Source of the DNA: Paenibacillus sp. 32352
Lineage (GTDB): Bacteria; Bacillota; Bacilli; Paenibacillales; NBRC-103111
Length of the DNA stretch: 64,000 nucleotides
Reading direction: 5' to 3'
Assembly: GCF_002042965.1 (NCBI RefSeq)
Contig: NZ_MZNT01000020.1
Span: 1 to 64,000 of the forward strand
Below, one piece after another: positions 25,530-34,408 of the stretch. The notes under the pieces are model-generated. The model made no database searches and had not been told where the DNA came from. It was given only the letters and a program-made list of their open reading frames with translations. Both the position numbers and the translations under genes were made by a program. Every line of letters begins with the position of its first letter. Within the stretch, counting starts at the first letter, position 1.

Positions 25530-26429
25530 ATGGAAGAAATGCATACCTTAGGCAAACTCGTGATTATTACCGGAATGTCAGGTGCCGGCAAAACCATTGC
25601 CGTGCAAAGCTTGGAGGACTTGGGCTTTTTCTGCGTGGATAATCTTCCCCCCGTACTCATACCTAAATTTGCCGAATTGATTGAACAATCCAAAGGCCGT
25701 ATCGGCAAAGTAGCTCTAGTTATTGACCTTCGGGGAAGGGAATTCTTCACTTCCCTTTCGGAATCGTTACGTTATATTAAGGAGAACCATACGCTGACGT
25801 ATGAGATTCTGTTTCTCGATGCGACGGATTCCGTCCTGGTACAGCGGTATAAGGAAAGCCGGCGGAAGCATCCGCTGGCGCCTGCAGGCGCGCCTCTGGA
25901 AGGCATTGTACAGGAGCGCAAGCTTCTGGAGGAGCTCAAGGGCATGGCGACCCAGGTGATCGATACGAGCAGTCTGAAGCCTGCGCAGCTGAAGGAGCGG
26001 ATCGTGTCGCGGTTCACGAATCTGGAATCGAACGGTATCTCGATCAATGTGATTTCCTTCGGCTTCAAATACGGGGTTCCTATCGATGCGGATCTTATCT
26101 TCGACGTCAGGTTCCTTCCTAATCCGCATTATGTGGAGACACTCCGGCCTAATACAGGCCAAGATCCGGAAGTATACGACTATGTCATGAAATGGAACGA
26201 GACGCAGGAATTTCTCAGCAAGCTTCTCGATATGCTGAACTTTCTTGTTCCCCAGTACAAGAAGGAAGGCAAAAGTCAGGTTGTCGTAGGCATCGGTTGT
26301 ACAGGGGGCAAGCACCGTTCCGTTGCCATTGCGGAATATCTGGGTAAAGTGATGGGGAACAGCGAGACGGAGACGGTACGGGTCAGCCACCGGGACTCCG
26401 AGCGTGACCGGGTTGAGGTGAAGAAATGA
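25530..26429 (+). CDS. rapZ: RapZ/YvcJ nucleotide-binding protein
   Basis: 299 residues. Walker A GMSGAGKTIAVQSLED, FFCVDNLPP, DLRGREFF, and the C-terminal family block SFGFKYGVP, FDVRFLPNPHYV and GCTGGKHRSVAIAEYL. GTPase/RNA-binding family; YvcJ affects competence in B. subtilis, RapZ controls GlmZ in enterics. ATG 25530 follows GGAGGTGG; GTG 25518 overlaps the ribosome site. ATGA overlap with yvcK. Confidence 0.94.
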   Translation: MEEMHTLGKLVIITGMSGAGKTIAVQSLEDLGFFCVDNLPPVLIPKFAELIEQSKGRIGKVALVIDLRGREFFTSLSESLRYIKENHTLTYEILFLDATDSVLVQRYKESRRKHPLAPAGAPLEGIVQERKLLEELKGMATQVIDTSSLKPAQLKERIVSRFTNLESNGISINVISFGFKYGVPIDADLIFDVRFLPNPHYVETLRPNTGQDPEVYDYVMKWNETQEFLSKLLDMLNFLVPQYKKEGKSQVVVGIGCTGGKHRSVAIAEYLGKVMGNSETETVRVSHRDSERDRVEVKK

Positions 26430-27412
26430 CGGATACCCGTCTTGAGAGTGCGCGCCCTAAAATCGTTGTCATAGGGGGAGGCACTGGCCTATCGGTAATG
26501 CTCCGCGGCTTGAAGGAGAAGCCGATGGATATTACGGCGATCGTGACCGTAGCGGATGACGGAGGGAGCTCCGGCATCCTCAGGTCCGAGCTGGAAATGG
26601 TGCCTCCAGGTGATATCCGCAACGTATTGACGGCATTGGCCGATGTAGAGCCCCTGCTCGGCAACATGCTGGAGTACCGCTTTGAGAAAGGTCAAGGATT
26701 AGCCGGCCATAGTTTGGGCAATCTAATCTTGGCAGCGATGCGAGATATTACCGGTGATTTCGTTACCGGCGTACGCGAGCTAAGCCGTGTATTTGCCGTT
26801 CGCGGGCGCGTTCTTCCCGCAGCCAATGATCCCATCGTATTGAAGGCGGAGATGACCGATGGAACGGTCATCGTGGGAGAGTCCAAGATCCCGAAGGCCG
26901 GCAAGGTGATCAAGCGCGTCTTTATCGAGCCTTCCGATGTGCCCCCGCTGGATGAAGCGGTTGATGCGCTCAAGCAGGCCGATGCCATTCTCGTCGGTCC
27001 CGGCAGCCTGTACACGAGCATTATGCCAAACCTGCTTGTACCAGAAATCACACGCACGATTGTAGAATCCAAGGCGCTGAAAATGTTTATTTGCAATGTT
27101 ATGACCCAGCCCGGAGAAACCGATAATTATACGGTCAGCGACCATTTGAAAGCCGTATACCACCATGTCGGACATCACTTGTTCGATTATGTTATCGTCA
27201 ATAACGGAGAAATCCCCGCCCAAGTACAAAGCAGATATGCCGAAAAGGGAGCCAAGGTCGTTCCGTTGGACCTCGAAGAGGTCACGAAAAACGGGTACAA
27301 GGTAATCGGCGACCAGCTTGTTCTATTCCGGACTTATCTGCGCCATGATGCCGTCAAATTAAGTCATCACATATATCAACTGGTGGAGAGCTGGATGCAC
27401 AAGAAGAGGTGA
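26426..27412 (+). CDS. yvcK: YvcK/MgfK gluconeogenesis factor, UDP-sugar-binding
   Basis: 328 residues, CofD-like fold. VVIGGGTGLSVMLRGLKE, VTVADDGGSSGILR, PPGDIRNVLTALA, HSLGNLILAAM, GPGSLYTSIMPNLLV. Needed for growth on gluconeogenic carbon sources and for cell-wall homeostasis in relatives. Translationally coupled to rapZ; six bases before whiA. Confidence 0.95.
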   Translation: MTDTRLESARPKIVVIGGGTGLSVMLRGLKEKPMDITAIVTVADDGGSSGILRSELEMVPPGDIRNVLTALADVEPLLGNMLEYRFEKGQGLAGHSLGNLILAAMRDITGDFVTGVRELSRVFAVRGRVLPAANDPIVLKAEMTDGTVIVGESKIPKAGKVIKRVFIEPSDVPPLDEAVDALKQADAILVGPGSLYTSIMPNLLVPEITRTIVESKALKMFICNVMTQPGETDNYTVSDHLKAVYHHVGHHLFDYVIVNNGEIPAQVQSRYAEKGAKVVPLDLEEVTKNGYKVIGDQLVLFRTYLRHDAVKLSHHIYQLVESWMHKKR

Positions 27413-27418
27413 TTTGCC

Positions 27419-28348
27419 ATGTCCTTCGCCGCACAAACGAAAAAAGAACTGACGATGATCCAGTCCGATGCCTGCTGTGAGACGGCTGAGCTGTCCGCGC
27501 TTATCCGAATGAACGGGTCCGTTCAGCTGACCAATCAGCGTATCGTTCTGGATGTTTCAACCGAGAATGCGGCTATTGCACGTCGTATGTACACGCTGTT
27601 GAAGAAGGAATTCAATGTCCATACCGAGCTGTTGGTGCGTAAAAAAATGCGGTTGAAAAAAAATAACGTCTACATTGTCCGTGTACCAAATCAGGTGCAG
27701 GAGATTTTGTCCAGATTGCAGATCGTATCCGAAGGGTTTCTATTTACACCCGGTATCGCAGAGGATATTATCAAGGAGGATTGCTGCAAGCGCGCCTATT
27801 TGCGCGGAGCCTTCCTTGCCGGCGGATCGGTCAACAATCCCGAGGGTTCTTCCTATCACCTGGAGATTTCCTCCATGTATGAGGAGCACTGTCAAGCGTT
27901 GTGCCGGCTAGCCAACGAATTTGATTTGAACGCCCGCTGCATCGAGAGGAAGAAGGGCTTTGTATTTTACATTAAGGAAGGCGAGAAAATTATCGAGTTT
28001 CTCAATTTGATCGGCGCGCATCAGGCGCTGCTGCGGTTTGAGGATGTGCGTATTATGAAGGATATGCGCAATTCGGTCAATCGGCTGGTCAACTGCGAGA
28101 CGGCGAATCTGAATAAAACGATCGGCGCGGCCGTAAGGCAAATCGATAATATTCGTCTGCTTCAAAAGGAAATCGGCCTGGAGAATCTGCCTGAGAAGCT
28201 TCGCGAGGTTGCGGAGATCCGTCTTATGCATCCGGACATGAATTTGAAAGAAGTCGGCGATCTGCTAAAAGGCAATGTCAGCAAGTCCGGCGTCAATCAC
28301 CGTCTACGGAAAATTGATGAGCTAGCGGAAAAAATTCGTAAATCATAG
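27419..28348 (+). CDS. whiA: WhiA sporulation/cell-division DNA-binding protein
   Basis: 309 residues. Degenerate LAGLIDADG-like N-terminal domain (CCKRAYLRGAFLAGGSVNNPEGSYH region, about residues 120-145) and a C-terminal helix-turn-helix (LRLMHPDMNLKEVGDLLKG region, about 265-300). Nucleoid-associated in B. subtilis and linked to division and chromosome segregation. GAGGTGATTTGCC precedes ATG 27419. Confidence 0.95.
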   Translation: MSFAAQTKKELTMIQSDACCETAELSALIRMNGSVQLTNQRIVLDVSTENAAIARRMYTLLKKEFNVHTELLVRKKMRLKKNNVYIVRVPNQVQEILSRLQIVSEGFLFTPGIAEDIIKEDCCKRAYLRGAFLAGGSVNNPEGSSYHLEISSMYEEHCQALCRLANEFDLNARCIERKKGFVFYIKEGEKIIEFLNLIGAHQALLRFEDVRIMKDMRNSVNRLVNCETANLNKTIGAAVRQIDNIRLLQKEIGLENLPEKLREVAEIRLMHPDMNLKEVGDLLKGNVSKSGVNHRLRKIDELAEKIRKS

Positions 28349-28499
28349 CACTTTACGGAAAATATAGATTTTTTGTGTTATTTTACGATACGCCTAGTGT
28401 ATCGGATGGATAAATGGTATAATATTTGAAAAATCGCTTTTTCATGGTCATTCATCTGGATGGTCATTTGTTATTAAGAAGTAGGGGGTATGGGTTGGA

Positions 28500-28769
28500 A
28501 TGTCGAAACGCCCAGTAGTCGTAAAGTTGAAAACTGGCCTTCATGCCAGACCAGCGGCACTATTTGTGCAGGAAGCTAACAAGTTTTCTTCGGAGATCTT
28601 CGTCGAGAAGGACGAGAAGAAAGTCAATGCCAAGAGTATCCTGGGCATAATGAGCTTGGCTATCAGCACAGGTACGGAAGTGTACATTAGTGCAGAAGGT
28701 TCGGACGCCGAGCAGGCTGTAAACGCTTTAGTTGCTTTGGTCAGCAAAGAGGAACTGGAGAATCAATAA
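28500..28769 (+). CDS. Crh-like HPr protein retaining His15
   Basis: 89 residues. By sequence and place (after whiA) it is the Crh orthologue: TGLHARPAALFVQEANKF and DEKKVNAKSILGIMSLA are Crh-like. Yet residue 15 is His, where B. subtilis Crh has Gln and cannot accept phosphate from enzyme I. Ser46 (in KSILG) is present for HprK. It could therefore serve both PTS phosphotransfer and catabolite signalling. AGGGGG lies 11 bases before ATG 28500. A second, canonical ptsH next to ptsI would be outside this window. Confidence 0.92.
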   Translation: MSKRPVVVKLKTGLHARPAALFVQEANKFSSEIFVEKDEKKVNAKSILGIMSLAISTGTEVYISAEGSDAEQAVNALVALVSKEELENQ

Positions 28770-28779
28770 CAACCGCCAC

Positions 28780-28804
28780 AGGCTTCCGTTAAGGAAGCTT
28801 TTTC
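28780..28804 (+). terminator. Terminator after crh-like gene
   Basis: GGCTTCC-GTTAA-GGAAGC hairpin with a TTTTT tail, about ten bases after the stop codon. Confidence 0.85.
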
Positions 28805-28819
28805 ACCACTTGGGAAGGT

Positions 28820-29040
28820 TTTAAGTGTTCGCTTAAGCGCCCGATCGGCGCAGCAAAGAGCATATCTTACTGGCGATAACCTGCTGCTGTACGCAGTCGC
28901 CCATGCTGAGAATTCGGGTAATGAGATTACGTTACCGGATGGAAGACAATGGGTGGTATGGGATGCACAGAAAAGCGCAACCTTTTCTTGAGCGGAGCGT
29001 CTATAATGACGTGTCTTCTGCAGAAAAGGTTTTTTGCTGT
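28820..29040 (+). other. Leader upstream of the stalk protein: alternative hairpins or gene remnant
   Basis: GGCGA/TCGCC (about 28873-28904) and GGTAA/TTACC (about 28918-28935) stems are followed by CTTTTCT (28982-28988). That segment can pair either with AGAAAAG upstream (28969-28975) or, as AACCTTTTCT, with AGAAAAGGTT (29022-29031) followed by TTTTT: an antiterminator/terminator layout. The same bases also read as an open frame ending at TGA 28990 (ITLPDGRQWVVWDAQKS) without a start codon, so a decayed gene end is the alternative. Confidence 0.4.
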
Positions 29041-29086
29041 TCTTATTTTTATATTTTTATTTTTATTTTTAGAAGGAGTAAGAGAG

Positions 29087-30853
29087 ATGAAACAGATGAA
29101 AAGAGAAATGTCTCTGATGATGATCATCACCTTGTTGTTCACCGTCCTCTTCTCTCCGTTGGCTTCGGCACAGAGCGTAGCGTCGACTTCGACCTACATT
29201 CTGCTCTATGTCGATAAAGCGGAGGCGTTTTTGAACGGGAAACAGGTAACGTTAGACTCCCCAGCTACGATCATCAAAGACAAAATGTTTGTGCCTGCCA
29301 AGTTCCTGGGGGATGCAATGGGTCTGAAGGTGGAATGGAACGACAAGACACGTCAGATTGAAATGGCAACACCAGGCTTCAACATCGTGCTTGATAGCGA
29401 CCGTAAAGCTGTATGGATCAATGGCGTGATGGAGCCGTTTGACTCCGTAGCCGCGATCAGTCCGGAAGGACGTTTGCTGATCAAGCTGACTTGGCTGGCC
29501 GACTACATGGGTGCCCGCTATACGTACAATGACGAATTGAGACGTGTAGAGATCATCCATACGAAAACTCCGGCAGGGATTTATATTCCGAACTCGGGGA
29601 ATTCGAAGCCTGTAGCGAAATTCGCCTTTGCAAAAGACACCTACCGGATCGGCGAACCGGTGAAATACGTGGATCTCAGCTATGATCCGGATGCAGAAGG
29701 AATCGCAAAATATGAATGGACCGGCAATAACGAAGCTTTCTTCACGCCGGGGACGTATCCGATTACTCTGACTGTATGGGATGCTCATGGGAACAAAAGT
29801 GAGCCTTATACCCGAAACATAACGATAAGCAGTGAAACGTACTTAAGTGCAGTGGAATACCCAATTTACACCAAGCCTCCGGGCGGCTTCATCAAAACGG
29901 ATTGGAGCACGCTGTGGGGGAACTTCTGGAATTTGCCGCAGCTGCCTAAGCAGGTCACCGCGGATTCCACCAGAAAGCTTCTGGTGAGTGATAGTCCGGA
30001 GGAATTCACGGAAAAAGGTATTTTGTATCAAGACACCGTGAACGGAAAAGGAAGGCTGTACGCCGACCACGTGAATGGAACGAAGGAAAAGGTGACTATG
30101 GCTATTCTGGCCAAGAATACGTCGAACAAGCCGGTCACTATCAAGACGACCAACAAAGGCGAGGTATGGCCTTCTGTGTATGCGAATTTGATCGGTAACG
30201 AAGCGTCGGTTGAATTCTTGATGAAAGACCCCCGCAATGAAGAGATGGTCATTCCGGCCAATCAGACCTTGATTTACTCGCAGATGCCGGAATTTTATCC
30301 AGGTCAGGGCGTGAACTTGTTCTATGATGTTGAAACGGACGGAGAAATTCAATTCTCCTTTGTCGCGACAGACCGGATTGCGCAAAACACGTTGACACAG
30401 CTTCCGCTTCTGCCGTTCACCGGTCATGTACGGGGCTCGTTCCCGGTATCGGAAGTGACCTGGAATATTAACGCAAGCTCGTTCACTACGCCATCGCGGC
30501 TTATTATCGGTGACGGCGAGACGGATCCGTTCCAGCCGGGCTATGACCCGATGAGGAAGCAGAATGTGAAGAACGAAGGCAACTACGGCGTGGTGTACAA
30601 GATTCATTCCGATAAGCCGCGCAAAATGGCCATTATGATTCTGGCGTACGGCGGCGTATTTAAAGGCCCGTTCAAAATTAACGGCGAGATGCAGCTCGTG
30701 CCGCAATCCGGCGTGTTGACCGCATTCGACGGCATGCAAATTCTGGCTAAGACGACAGGCAAGGAACCATCGCTGGATATTGAATTTACGCCTCCGGCGG
30801 GCTCGGCATTCCCTATCGATCTCATCTTCTATCCTTTAGATGATAAAGAGTAA
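29087..30853 (+). CDS. Secreted copper-amine-oxidase N-terminal-domain (stalk) protein
   Basis: 588 residues from ATG 29087 (AAGGAG eight bases upstream); the frame back to 28949 crosses a terminator. Signal peptide of about 28 residues ending ASAQS. Residues about 35-160 form the copper amine oxidase N-terminal domain (FLNGKQVTLDSPATIIKD, MFVPAKFLGDAMG, VEWNDKTRQIEM, then the half-repeat LTWLADYMGARYTYNDELRR). A PKD-like domain follows (about 180-245, VKYVDLSYDPDAEGIAKYEW). The C-terminal 340 residues are unrecognised and beta-rich. Despite the name, the domain is a cell-envelope stalk very common in Paenibacillus and has no oxidase activity. Likely extracellular. Confidence 0.82.
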   Translation: MKQMKREMSLMMIITLLFTVLFSPLASAQSVASTSTYILLYVDKAEAFLNGKQVTLDSPATIIKDKMFVPAKFLGDAMGLKVEWNDKTRQIEMATPGFNIVLDSDRKAVWINGVMEPFDSVAAISPEGRLLIKLTWLADYMGARYTYNDELRRVEIIHTKTPAGIYIPNSGNSKPVAKFAFAKDTYRIGEPVKYVDLSYDPDAEGIAKYEWTGNNEAFFTPGTYPITLTVWDAHGNKSEPYTRNITISSETYLSAVEYPIYTKPPGGFIKTDWSTLWGNFWNLPQLPKQVTADSTRKLLVSDSPEEFTEKGILYQDTVNGKGRLYADHVNGTKEKVTMAILAKNTSNKPVTIKTTNKGEVWPSVYANLIGNEASVEFLMKDPRNEEMVIPANQTLIYSQMPEFYPGQGVNLFYDVETDGEIQFSFVATDRIAQNTLTQLPLLPFTGHVRGSFPVSEVTWNINASSFTTPSRLIIGDGETDPFQPGYDPMRKQNVKNEGNYGVVYKIHSDKPRKMAIMILAYGGVFKGPFKINGEMQLVPQSGVLTAFDGMQILAKTTGKEPSLDIEFTPPAGSAFPIDLIFYPLDDKE

Positions 30854-30864
30854 TACAAGCACAC

Positions 30865-30910
30865 AAAAAAGTTCCGGTACTGCCTGACGGCAGCGGCCGG
30901 AACTTTTTTG
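30865..30910. terminator. Bidirectional terminator between stalk gene and clpP
   Basis: AAAAAAGTTCCGG pairs with CCGGAACTTTTTT around a GC-rich loop; serves both convergent genes. Confidence 0.92.
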
Positions 30911-30913
30911 TGG

Positions 30914-31495
30914 TTATACGCGTTCGATTACTTTATCGATCAAGCCGTATGCAGCGGCTTCTTCAGCGTACATGAAGTTGTCGCGATCGGTATCCTTCTC
31001 GATTTTCTCGAACGGCTGGCCCGTACGTTCAGCCAAGATGTGATTCAGCTTGTCGCGCATTTTCAGAATGCGCTTAGCACGAATCTCGATATCGCTTGCT
31101 TGTCCTTCCGCTCCGCCCAGAGGCTGGTGAATCATCACTTCGCTGTTAGGCAGCGCAAAGCGTTTGCCCTTGGCGCCTGCCGCAAGCAGGAACGCTCCCA
31201 TGGACGCGGCCATACCGACGCAGATCGTCGACACGTCCGGTTTAATAAACTGCATCGTATCGTAGATGGCCATCCCGGCTGTGATGGAACCGCCAGGGCT
31301 GTTAATGTACAAGTGAATGTCTTTATCCGGATCCTGCGCGGCCAAGAACAACAGTTGGGCAATAATCGCATTGGCCACAACGTCGTTTACCGGAGTTCCC
31401 AGAAAAATAATGCGATCCTTCAGCAAACGGGAGTAAATGTCATAAGCGCGCTCTCCTCTTGCATCCGGTTCAACGACCATTGGAATGAAACTCAT
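30914..31495 (-). CDS. clpP: ATP-dependent Clp protease proteolytic subunit
   Basis: 193 residues. Catalytic Ser98 in GMAASMG, His123 in MIHQPLGG and Asp172 in DTDRDNF. Forms the tetradecameric chamber that partners ClpX/ClpC. AAGGAGG precedes ATG 31495. A sigma-A promoter and CtsR operator lie 45-85 bases upstream. Confidence 0.97.
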   Translation of the reverse strand: MSFIPMVVEPDARGERAYDIYSRLLKDRIIFLGTPVNDVVANAIIAQLLFLAAQDPDKDIHLYINSPGGSITAGMAIYDTMQFIKPDVSTICVGMAASMGAFLLAAGAKGKRFALPNSEVMIHQPLGGAEGQASDIEIRAKRILKMRDKLNHILAERTGQPFEKIEKDTDRDNFMYAEEAAAYGLIDKVIERV

Positions 31496-31539
31496 ATGCT
31501 GCAGCCTCCTTAAGGATCATATATGGTAACACTATAACC

Positions 31540-31568
31540 ATCATAGCGTAAAATCAAACAAAGGTCAA
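31540..31568 (-). promoter_or_regulatory. clpP promoter
   Basis: On the minus strand TTGACC (31568-31563), 17-base spacer, TATGAT (31545-31540): a strong sigma-A promoter whose -35 box lies inside the CtsR site. Confidence 0.8.
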
Positions 31569-31579
31569 GAAAGGTCAAA
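31563..31579 (+). promoter_or_regulatory. CtsR operator of clpP
   Basis: GGTCAAG-AAA-GGTCAAA matches the CtsR heptad direct repeat RGTCAAA-NAN-RGTCAAA with one mismatch. It covers the clpP -35 box, as expected for heat-shock repression by CtsR. Confidence 0.8.
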
Positions 31580-31649
31580 CAACACCTGCAAAAAAACCTC
31601 CAACCTGCATAGCTGCCAGGTATAGAGGCTTGATCTTCGTAAAGTAAAG

Positions 31650-31724
31650 TGGCGCGCCCGTAAGGAATCGAACCTTAATCTCAGGCTCCGGAGGCCTACG
31701 TCATATCCATTGGACCACGGGCGC
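31650..31724 (-). tRNA. tRNA-Arg (CCG)
   Basis: Acceptor GCGCCCG pairs with CGGGCGC; anticodon loop CTCCGGA (CCG); T-arm GGTTCGATTCC; CCA encoded. 75 nt. The same tRNA sits between clpP and cggR in other Bacillales. Confidence 0.95.
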
Positions 31725-31900
31725 ATAATAGATTGTCTTACAAAAAGTGAAGCAAGAGTTATTATATGATACCGGGCACAAAAAAGCAACCCTCTGAGTA
31801 AAATTGGCATTGGGTATATAGAGATGAAAAAAGATTCCCGGAGCAGAGGTCAGATGTTTCAACGATAGAACTATTTTTTTGTCCATTTTGTGAGTTTTAG

Positions 31901-31929
31901 TTGAAAATGGTTTTCAGATTTTATATAAT
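31901..31929 (+). promoter_or_regulatory. cggR-gapA promoter
   Basis: TTGAAA, 17-base spacer, TATAAT. It is followed by the CggR operator about 40 bases downstream and by a CTAAG/CTTAG hairpin. Confidence 0.85.
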
Positions 31930-31971
31930 GAACTTAGCTAAGTGAAAGCTTAGTTGTTTTTTTGAAGTCTG

Positions 31972-32008
31972 TGGGACTTAAAATGTAGTACTGGGACGAA
32001 AAAAGTCC
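31972..32008 (+). promoter_or_regulatory. CggR operator (tandem)
   Basis: Two GGGAC half-sites: TGGGACTTAAAATGTA, then TGGGACGAAAAAAGTCC 19 bases on. This fits the B. subtilis tandem CGGGAC-N6-TGTCC arrangement, the second copy better than the first. It lies between promoter and cggR, so bound CggR would block elongation until fructose-1,6-bisphosphate is present. Confidence 0.75.
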
Positions 32009-32031
32009 AATAGCCAGCGGGAGTGTGTTTT

Positions 32032-33060
32032 ATGAGAGAGTTACTCGATATTCAAAAGCAGCTTCTGCCGGACTTGCTGGACACGTTGAAAGAACGGTAT
32101 ACCATCCTGCACCATATCATGGTATCCGGTATCGTAGGCCGCAGAACGCTTGCGGCGTCGCTGAACAAGACGGAGCGTATCCTTCGGGCCGAGGTCGATT
32201 TTCTGAAAGCGCAGGGATTGCTCAATGTCGATGCCTCGGGCATGAAAATCAGCGAAGCCGGAAGACAGCTTCTGGAGAAAATCGAGCCGCTCGTTAAAGA
32301 TTTGTTCGGCTTAACGGAGCTTGAAGAACGAATTCGCGCGCACTTCGGGCTGAAGCAGGTCGTTGTCGTGCCCGGAGATTCGGACACTTCTCCTCATACG
32401 AAGAAGGAGCTGGGGCGCGCCGGAGCTGCCGTACTCAGCAAGTACGTATCCAAGGATGAAGTGATTGCCGTAACCGGAGGCTCTACGATGGCAGAGGTCG
32501 CCTATCATTTGTCCTCCTCCACCTCGCTTAAGGGCAGCTGGTTCGTACCGGCTCGAGGCGGGCTTGGAGAAAGCATGGATGTCCAGGCGAACACAATCGC
32601 TTCGACGATGGCCAAGAAGACGGGTGCCAAGTACCGGCTGCTTCATGTGCCTTATCATCTGGGCGAGGAAGCTTATCAAACCTTGATGCAGGACAGCAAC
32701 ATCCTGGAGATTATCCAGTTTATCCGCAAAGCCCGTATCGTTATTCATGGAATGGGTGACGCTATGGTGATGGCTAGACGGCGGAAGGTCGATGAAGCTA
32801 CCACAGCAAGCTTGCGGAACGACGGCGCGTTGGCGGAGGCGTTCGGTTATTATTTTGACCGGGACGGCAAAATCCTGCACAATATGCCGACCGTCGGCTT
32901 GAGAATCGAAGATATTCAAGAAATGGACTGCGTGATCGGCGTAGCCGGGGGCAAGAGCAAGGGCGAAGCGATCGCGGCGGTGCTGCGGTTCGGCAGAGAA
33001 GATATTGTCGTCATTGACGAAGCGGCAGCGCAGGTCATAGTTCAGACATTGCCATCATGA
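32032..33060 (+). CDS. cggR: Central glycolytic genes repressor
   Basis: 342 residues, SorC/DeoR-type. N-terminal helix-turn-helix (about residues 20-70: GIVGRRTLAASLNKTERILRA) and a C-terminal sugar-phosphate sensing domain (VIAVTGGSTMAEVAYHL; GVAGGKSKGEAIAAVLR). It represses the gapA operon and is relieved by fructose-1,6-bisphosphate in B. subtilis. ATG 32032 follows GGGAG; GTG 32023 is too close to it. First gene of the glycolytic operon. Confidence 0.95.
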   Translation: MRELLDIQKQLLPDLLDTLKERYTILHHIMVSGIVGRRTLAASLNKTERILRAEVDFLKAQGLLNVDASGMKISEAGRQLLEKIEPLVKDLFGLTELEERIRAHFGLKQVVVVPGDSDTSPHTKKELGRAGAAVLSKYVSKDEVIAVTGGSTMAEVAYHLSSSTSLKGSWFVPARGGLGESMDVQANTIASTMAKKTGAKYRLLHVPYHLGEEAYQTLMQDSNILEIIQFIRKARIVIHGMGDAMVMARRRKVDEATTASLRNDGALAEAFGYYFDRDGKILHNMPTVGLRIEDIQEMDCVIGVAGGKSKGEAIAAVLRFGREDIVVIDEAAAQVIVQTLPS

Positions 33061-33074
33061 CAGGTTATCCTGTC
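33059..33074 (+). other. Hairpin at the cggR 3' end, likely mRNA processing element
   Basis: GACAGG-TTAT-CCTGTC overlaps the cggR stop codon. In B. subtilis a stem-loop near this place flanks the cleavage that frees a stable gapA mRNA. It is followed by TTGACA (33075-33080), which could be a weak internal -35. Confidence 0.55.
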
Positions 33075-33117
33075 TTGACATAAATCCAAATGACTAATAA
33101 TTAGGAGGCTATCTCAC

Positions 33118-34125
<1,008 letters not shown>

Positions 34126-34408
34126 TTTAGATCAACCAACTGTGGTTATGAACTGAACGGGTTATAAAACGCTTCGCTCTATTATGCAAAGGGGATGTAC
34201 TTTCAGGTGCTGTTGAGAGGGTATTCTTTTGATTGGACTTCATAGCGGTATGAATAGAATCTCAAAGGAACCACGCTGGCGCTCTGTAGTACATCCTCTA
34301 TTGTTTTATAGGCGGGAACGTTTGTAACGGAGTCAGGCAGAACCACATTTTTTATGTTTGGATAGGTCCAGTCGCAATGGTAAAATATAGAGGAGGCGCG
34401 GGAGAACA
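34126..34408 (+). other. gapA-pgk intergenic region with long-range hairpin and possible pgk promoter
   Basis: AGGGGATGTACT (34190-34201) pairs with AGTACATCCTCT (34288-34299) around about 86 bases that hold a nested TATTC/GAATA stem. A weak promoter TTGGAT-17-TAAAAT lies just before pgk. No gene seen. The unusually long spacer in this operon may separate gapA expression from the rest. Confidence 0.5.

Noticed and set aside
28940..28960. T-box sequence (GGGTGGTA) before the stalk protein
   Set aside because: Only the first part of the 14-base T-box consensus matches; ACCGCG is replaced by TGGGATGC and no specifier stem is seen.
28810..28960. c-di-GMP or c-di-AMP riboswitch
   Set aside because: The end TTACCGGATGG loosely resembles a GEMM aptamer, but the conserved core segments are absent or out of order.
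31565..31886. Minus-strand frames around tRNA-Arg
   Set aside because: They overlap the tRNA and the CtsR/promoter region and show no protein-like composition.
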